This document shows positions 59,101 to 64,000 of a stretch of DNA of 64,000 bases, in pieces; the stretch's first letter is position 1, and each line of letters begins with the position of its first letter. Source of the stretch: Pisolithus tinctorius (Eukaryota; Basidiomycota; Agaricomycetes; Boletales; Pisolithaceae); NCBI GenBank assembly GCA_024663395.1, contig JANFAH010000002.1:4340001-4404000 (forward strand), given 5' to 3'. The notes under the pieces were generated by a model that saw nothing but the letters and a program-made list of their open reading frames with translations, was not told the DNA's origin and searched no databases. Made by a program: the position numbers and the translations under genes.

Positions 59101-59427
59101 CTATCAAACTGGCTTGGTACCGCAGAGAGTACGGGATGAACTCACCACATTGCTATGAGCAATCGAGGATGATAGCATGGAAGGCCCGTTGTTCGAACCT
59201 TTCCTTCGTCGATGCGTCATCGGGGCGCGGCCAGACGACGAGAGAAAATGGGGCGGTCTAACAGGAACTTGGTGGTTGTCGTGTACACGTGGTCAGGCTG
59301 TGCACTACGATGTTTGACATGAGAGAAAGTGTCCCACATCCTTTGCGAAAGGCTTTGCGAGAGATTCAGCTTCGTACGCTTACTGCTCAAGGCATCTTAA
59401 GACCTGTTTTCTCATCTTCACATCGTC
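56139..59427. other. long weakly coding stretch
   Basis: Holds short open frames on both strands (for example 57213-57527 minus, DPRKPRVLDSFSYYTKEL) with no recognisable family or exon chain. It contains a 52-bp inverted repeat (58195-58246 and 59321-59372). It may hold gene remnants; I can support none. Confidence 0.4.
58195..58246. repeat. 52-bp inverted repeat, arm 1 (arm 2 at 59321-59372)
   Basis: The inverse complement of 58195-58246 matches 59321-59372 with about five mismatches; the core CTTTGCGAAAGGCTTTGC is shared exactly. The arms are 1.07 kb apart; arm 2 ends 55 bp before the GTPase start codon. Similarity does not extend on either side. Confidence 0.75.
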
Positions 59428-62400
59428 ATGGCACCGAGCTCTCTTCGTTCCTGGTGGCGTTCGCACCAGCGTTCTCAACTTCCGAACGACGATGCTGGTG
59501 TGTTACTCCTCTCTGAAGCCACTCCTTCAGTTGTCCCGCATGCAGTCGTCCCTACACGGGCTTCAGGTGATCGCTTAGATCCTACCAGGGCTAAAAAGCA
59601 TATTGATCGCATCCCTTCAGATCACCTGAGTGGCAATGCTGGTGTGTTACTAGTTCCAATTCCAATTGAAGCCACTCCTTCATGTTGCCTCACATGCAGT
59701 CGTCTCCACACGGCCTTCAGACGATCGCTTAGATCCTACTGAGGCCAAAAAGCAGATTGATTGCATTCTTTCTCGACCCCTGAGTCGCAATGCTGGTATA
59801 TTACTCCCCACTGAAGCCACTCCTTCGGTTGCCCCGCACACATTCGTCCCTACACAAGCTTCAGACTACCGCTTAGATCCTATCGAGGCCAAAAAGCAGA
59901 TTGATCGCATCCCTCGTTTTCGCATTCTGGTCATGGGCAGAGCAAATGCGGGTAAAACAACTATTTTACAGAGAGTCTGTAACGCTACGGATCAGCCTGA
60001 GATCTTTAATGAAAAAGGAGAGAAGGTAGGTGTGATGTTGTGTGCTTCGTTTTTGTAAACATGACATTCTGCCAGGTTGATACTGGGGTCGTACAGGGTT
60101 CATTAAAGGTGAGGCCACAACATGAATTACATGGAGCTCACATCAACTTATGCAGCGTGGCCACCATAACATTGAGGATGAGCTAGTGTTTAAAAGCAAT
60201 GCACACTTTGTGTTCCATGACTCATGTGGATTCGAGGCAGGGAGTGAGGCAGAGTTTGATAAGATGAAGAAATTTGTCACAGGTCAAGCCAAGACTACCA
60301 AACTGGAAAGGAGAATACATGCAATTTGGTAGGGACATGTCTGACTAGCACCACTGGAAGTCCACTGACTGGATCCTTGTGACTGATTTAGGTATTGCAT
60401 TCCTTTGAATGAAAGGCATAGGATGGTCACAGCTGCTGAAAGGAAGTTTTTTAATGAGTGTGATTCAGGGCATGGTATGTGTACACAAATATCAGATTGT
60501 ATTTGGTGCAAGGATCGAGGCTTTGTGCAGTTCCTGTGATTGTGCTACTAACAAAGGCAGATGCCTTAAATCTTGATGCAATCGAGGAGCTTATGGAAAG
60601 GGGGTATACTGAAGAGGATGCAATGACAGAGGCTCCAGGGGTAGAAAAAGAGCTGCAAAAGAGCTCTCTGGAGAAGGTGAAAGGTTGGCTGAATGAGCTG
60701 AAGTTTCCACCTCAAAGCTACCTGGTGCTCACTGGTAAGTAGGCTATAAATCAATAAACTGCAGAATGGCATATGAGTCTCTCCAGGGATGCAACAAGAG
60801 AGTGCAGGTTGTGAAGAGATATTGAAATCCACAGCAAATGCACTAACTGAGGAAGGGCTGCAATGGCTACTTATTTCATCACAGCAATCAAACCTGGGAC
60901 TGTGCATGGAATTTGCCATAATGAAGTGAGTGGTACAAATGAAGTTCAGCAGGGTACTGACTACAGAAAGGTCATTGAAGTTGTTCATGAACATTACAGC
61001 TGGCAGGGTTGAGCCAGATACCATAGCAAGTGCACTTTCAGCATGGTTCCCATATGTAAGGAGCCAGTGTTTTTGGTAAATAAGAGGTTGATTAGATGAT
61101 AGAGAGTGTGTGAAATTTGGCAAGAGCAAGTATAACTGATGCTGAATATGATTGTTGCTGCTGTGTTGGACTGTAATTTATAGGTTGTAAGTTGACTCAG
61201 GGAAGATGGTGGTGGATGCATGCTGACATGTTCACTCCCACCCTGTTGGACTGGGGTTCATAGAGAGTGAGTGGAGTCACAGCAGATGGTGGTGGATGCA
61301 TACTGACATGTTCACTCCCACCATGTTGGACTGGGGTTTATAGACTGTGAGTGGGGTCATGGCAGATGGTGGTGGATGCATGCTGACATGTCCACTCCCA
61401 CCTTGCTGGACTGGGGTTCATAGCCTGTGAGTGGAGTCATGGCAGATGGTGGTGGATGCATGCTGACATGTTCACTCCCACCCTATTGCACTGGGGTTCA
61501 TAGCAAGTGAGTGGAGTTGTGGCAGATGGTGGTGGATGCATTCTGACATGTTCACTCCCACCTTGTTGGACTTGGGTTCATAGTATGTGAGTGGAGTCAT
61601 GGCAGATGGTGGTGGATGCATGCTGATATGTTCACTTCCACCCCATTGGACTGGGGTTCATAGTATGTGAGTAGAGTCATGGCAGATAGTGGTGGATGCA
61701 TGCTGACATGTTCATTCCTACCCTGTTGGACTGGGGTTCATAGGGAGTGAGTGGAGTTATGTCAGATGGTGGTGGATGAATGCTGACATGTTCACTCCCC
61801 CCATGTTGGACTGGGGTTCATAGCTTGTGAGTGGAGATGGTAGTGGATGCATGCTGACATGTTCACTCCCACCCTGTTGCACTGGGGTTCATAGGGAGTG
61901 AGTGGAGTCATGGCAAATGGTAGTGGATGCATTCTGACATGTTCACTCCCACCCTGTTGGACTGGGGTTCATAGCTTGTAAGTGGAGTCATGGCAGATAG
62001 TGGTGGATGCATGCTGACATGTTCACTCTCACCCTGTTGGACTGGGGTTCATAGACTGTGAGTGGAGTCATGGCAGATGGTGGTGGATGCATGCTGACAT
62101 GTTCACTCCCACCCTGTTGGACTGGTGTTCATAGCCTGTGAGTGGAGTCATGGCAGATGGTGGTGGATAAATACTGACATGTTCACTCCCACCCTGTTGG
62201 TCTGGGGTTCATAGCTTGTGAGTGGAGTCATGGCAGATGGTGGTGGATGCATTCTGACATGTTCACTCCCACCCTGTTGCACTGGGGTTCATAGACTGTG
62301 AGTGGAGTCATGGCAGATGGTGGTGGATGCATTCTGACATGTTCACTCCCATGTTGTTTGACTGGGGTTCATAGACTGTGAGTGGAGTCATGGCAGATGG

Positions 62401-64000
62401 TGGCAGATGTATGCTGACATTTTCACTCCCACCATGTTGGATTGGGGTTCATAGCCTGTGAGTGGAGTCATGGCAGATGGTGGTGGATGCATGCTGACAT
62501 GTTCACTCCCACCCTGTTGGGCTGGGGTTCATAGTGTGTAAGTAGAGTGATGACAGATGGTGGTGGATGAATGCTGACATATTCACTCCCACCCTGTTAG
62601 ACTGGGGCCCATAGTATGTGAGTGGAGTTATGGCAGATGGTGGTGGATGCATTCTGACATGTTCACTCTCACCCTGTTGGACTGGGGTTCATAGTATGTG
62701 AGTGGAGCCATGGCAGATGGTGGTGGATACATCTGACATGTTCACTCCCACCTTGTTGGACTGGGGTTCATAGCTTGTGAGTGGAGTCATGGCAGATGGT
62801 GGTGGATGCATGCTAACATATTCACTCCCCCCCTGTTGGACTGGGATTCATAGTATGTGAGTGGAGTCATGGCAGATAGTGGTGCATAAATGCTGACATA
62901 TTCACTCCCACTCTGTTGGACTGGGTTCATAGGGAGTGAGTGGAGTTATGGCAGATGGTGGTGGATGGGTGCTGACATGTCCACTCCCACCTTGTTGGAC
63001 TGGGGTTCATAGGGAGTGAGTGGAGTCATAGCAGATGGTGGTGGATGCATGCTGACATGTTCACTCCCACCCTGTTGGACTGGGATTCATAGGGAGTGAG
63101 TGGAGTCATGACAGATGGTGGTGGATGCATGCTGACATGTTCACTCCTACCCTGTTGGACTGGGGTTCATAGCTTGTGAGTGAAGTTGTGGCAGATGGTG
63201 TGGTGGATGCATGCTGACATGTTCACTCTCACCCTGTTGGACTGGGATTCCTAGCTTGTGGGTGTAGTGATGACAGATGGCAGTGGATGCATGCTGACTA
63301 TGTTCACCACTGCTTTGCTGGACTTACATTCATAGGATGTAAGTGGGCATGTGGAATATGGTAGCCATGCATGGTTTCTGAATTTGATTTTCTCTCCTCA
63401 CCTGTTGCATTTGCATTCATAGTATGTGAGTGATATTGCAGCAGAATCTACTGGAGGAAAATATATACTCACCATCCTTGCCATTCCACTGTTGACCTCT
63501 GGGTGTTAGAGAGTGAGTATTCTGTTCATTGTCCATTTAGCATACTTTTCTCAAGGTCTTCTTGTCAAATAGATGGTGAGCTTGATTGCTACATGTACCT
63601 CTGCAATATTTCTGAGACATTGTGTTAGGATGTAGGTGCAATCTTCTCATGGAGTATGTCTTTTATTCTTATTCCTCTTTCTGTATTTCTCTCAGCAGGT
63701 CAGTTGTTGTAATTCCTCTGAAATCCTGACAAAGTTTAGTCCATTTTCAGAATGTATATTTTTGTTCCACATCCTGTGTTCATCCATTGCCCACATGTTT
63801 CATAGCTGGTTTGTCAATCTCTTTCCTATGTTAACATTGGCTCCCACTTTACCCTTGATATCTTGTTAGGTGGTATGTTTCACTTCTATTATTATTTGCT
63901 AACTGCCTATGATTTGTTGAATTGATTGGTCATAGCAACCCATCATTCATGATGGCAATTTCATCTCTATCCCTACATTGTCCACATCAAGGCAACCTTC
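59428..64000 (+). CDS. P-loop GTPase gene with N-terminal coding repeats and a C-terminal array of single-codon microexons (continues beyond window)
   Basis: ATG 59428 (MAPSSLRSWWRSHQ). Ordinary exons: 59428-60025, 60076-60108, 60156-60328, 60392-60474, 60531-60734, 60787-60925, 60967-61055. After about 150 residues of repeats comes the GTPase domain: RFRILVMGRANAGKTTILQR (G1), VFHDSCGFEAG (G3, DxxG), PVIVLLTKADALN (G4, TKAD), then EEDAMTEAPGVEKELQ and YLVLTGMQQESAG. All splice phases in this part agree. The family is the Agaricomycete G-domain group, function unknown. The exon ending at 61055 (ALSAWFPY) stops in phase 0, and 37 AG-NNN-GT units follow to 63872. A further exon seems to begin at 63936 (QPIIHDGNFISIPTL) and leaves the window. 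The second N-terminal repeat carries a +1 shift, which a 58-nt intron ending at 59700 would bypass. Domain calls are firm; the microexon reading is inferred from sequence alone. Confidence 0.8.
59491..59920 (+). repeat. coding minisatellite, three ~130-150-bp units
   Basis: Three units share GAAGCCACTCCTTC, then a variable block, CGCTTAGATCCTA and AAAAAGCANATTGAT. They translate to repeats such as EATPSVVPHAVVPTRASGD with RLDPTRAKKHIDRIP. Unit 2 (about 59635-59786) has extra bases (CCAATTCCAATT, and one base in CCTTCATGTTGCC) that shift the frame. Confidence 0.85.
61103..63872 (+). repeat. array of 37 AG-codon-GT units: single-codon microexons in tandem intron repeats
   Basis: Each unit is an intron followed by exactly three bases between an acceptor AG and a donor GT. 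From 61184 to 63257 the unit is an 80-bp direct repeat (27 triplets; spacings of 80 except 71, 79, 79 and 82). The repeat holds donor GTGAGT (or GTAAGT), a branch-like CTGACAT, a C-rich tract and acceptor TTCATAG. Flanking units at 61056-61183 and 63258-63935 are diverged in sequence and length (introns 47-84 nt) but keep the 3-nt exon. Triplets: CTT 6, TAT 6, GGA 5, ACT 4, CCT 3, AGA 3, GAT 2, and one each of GTT, CAA, TGT, ATG, CAG, AAT, CTG, GTG. No stop codon. No open frame of 60 codons crosses the homogenised repeat on either strand. Confidence 0.85.

Noticed and set aside
61184..63257. 80-bp direct repeats with a variable 3-base position, considered as a CRISPR-like array or ordinary satellite
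   Set aside because: The host is eukaryotic and the variable part is 3 nt, not a spacer. A plain satellite does not explain the constant AG-NNN-GT architecture outside the homogenised repeats.
61056..63935. Recursive splicing (ratchet) sites within one long intron
   Set aside because: Ratchet sites are AG directly joined to GT with no exon between. Here three bases always intervene, and total length of 2.9 kb is far outside fungal intron size.

Overview
The window is nuclear DNA from a filamentous basidiomycete, most probably an Agaricomycete. The evidence is the dense short introns (mostly 45-65 nt, GT-AG), genes on both strands with small gaps, and a typical gene set: Yor1-type ABC transporters, CipC-like proteins, an S28 peptidase, a pepsin-type protease, a MYST acetyltransferase, a LAMMER kinase, Swd2 and Rpb5. 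I saw no prokaryotic signatures and cannot name the species. Gene models were built by reading exons and splice sites by eye, with no transcript support.

Layout. 0-18.3 kb: three ABCC (Yor1/MRP-like) full transporters. Copies 1 and 2 are tandem on the minus strand (copy 1 runs off the left edge); copy 2 carries apparent splice and frame lesions. Copy 3 is on the plus strand, reads cleanly and contains a 7-nt microexon. Between copies 2 and 3 lies an acyl-protein thioesterase with an in-frame stop and a 143-bp MITE just upstream of its start. 18.8-31 kb: a C2/proline-rich/coiled-coil protein, a Myb/SANT-like protein, a PHD-finger MYST acetyltransferase and a LAMMER kinase. 32-38 kb: three CipC-like paralogs on the minus strand. 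A 1.9-kb foldback-like transposon is inserted 58 bp upstream of the first; its ends and 6-bp target duplication match those of the MITE. 38.6-49.2 kb: housekeeping genes (complex I subunit, IRC22-like ER protein, crotonase, aspartic protease, and Swd2/Rpb5 as a divergent pair) plus a P-loop GTPase-like gene. 49.2-59 kb: one S28 peptidase among poorly coding, repeat-rich DNA with a duplicated ~340-bp segment and a 65-bp tandem array.

The most striking locus is the last 4.6 kb. A P-loop GTPase gene starts at 59428 with a coding minisatellite, has clear G1, G3 and G4 motifs, and its last ordinary exon ends at 61055 in phase 0. It then runs into a 2.9-kb array in which I count 37 successive occurrences of acceptor AG, exactly three bases, donor GT. 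Most sit in a homogenised 80-bp tandem repeat (about 77-nt intron plus one codon). The same architecture continues through ten introns on the right that no longer resemble the repeat. No triplet is a stop and all are in phase, so the locus reads as an array of single-codon microexons. The triplet differs between repeats whose flanks are nearly identical, so the array could encode a variable peptide of up to 37 residues, and skipping any subset would keep the frame. I know of no described system like this; RNA evidence would be decisive.
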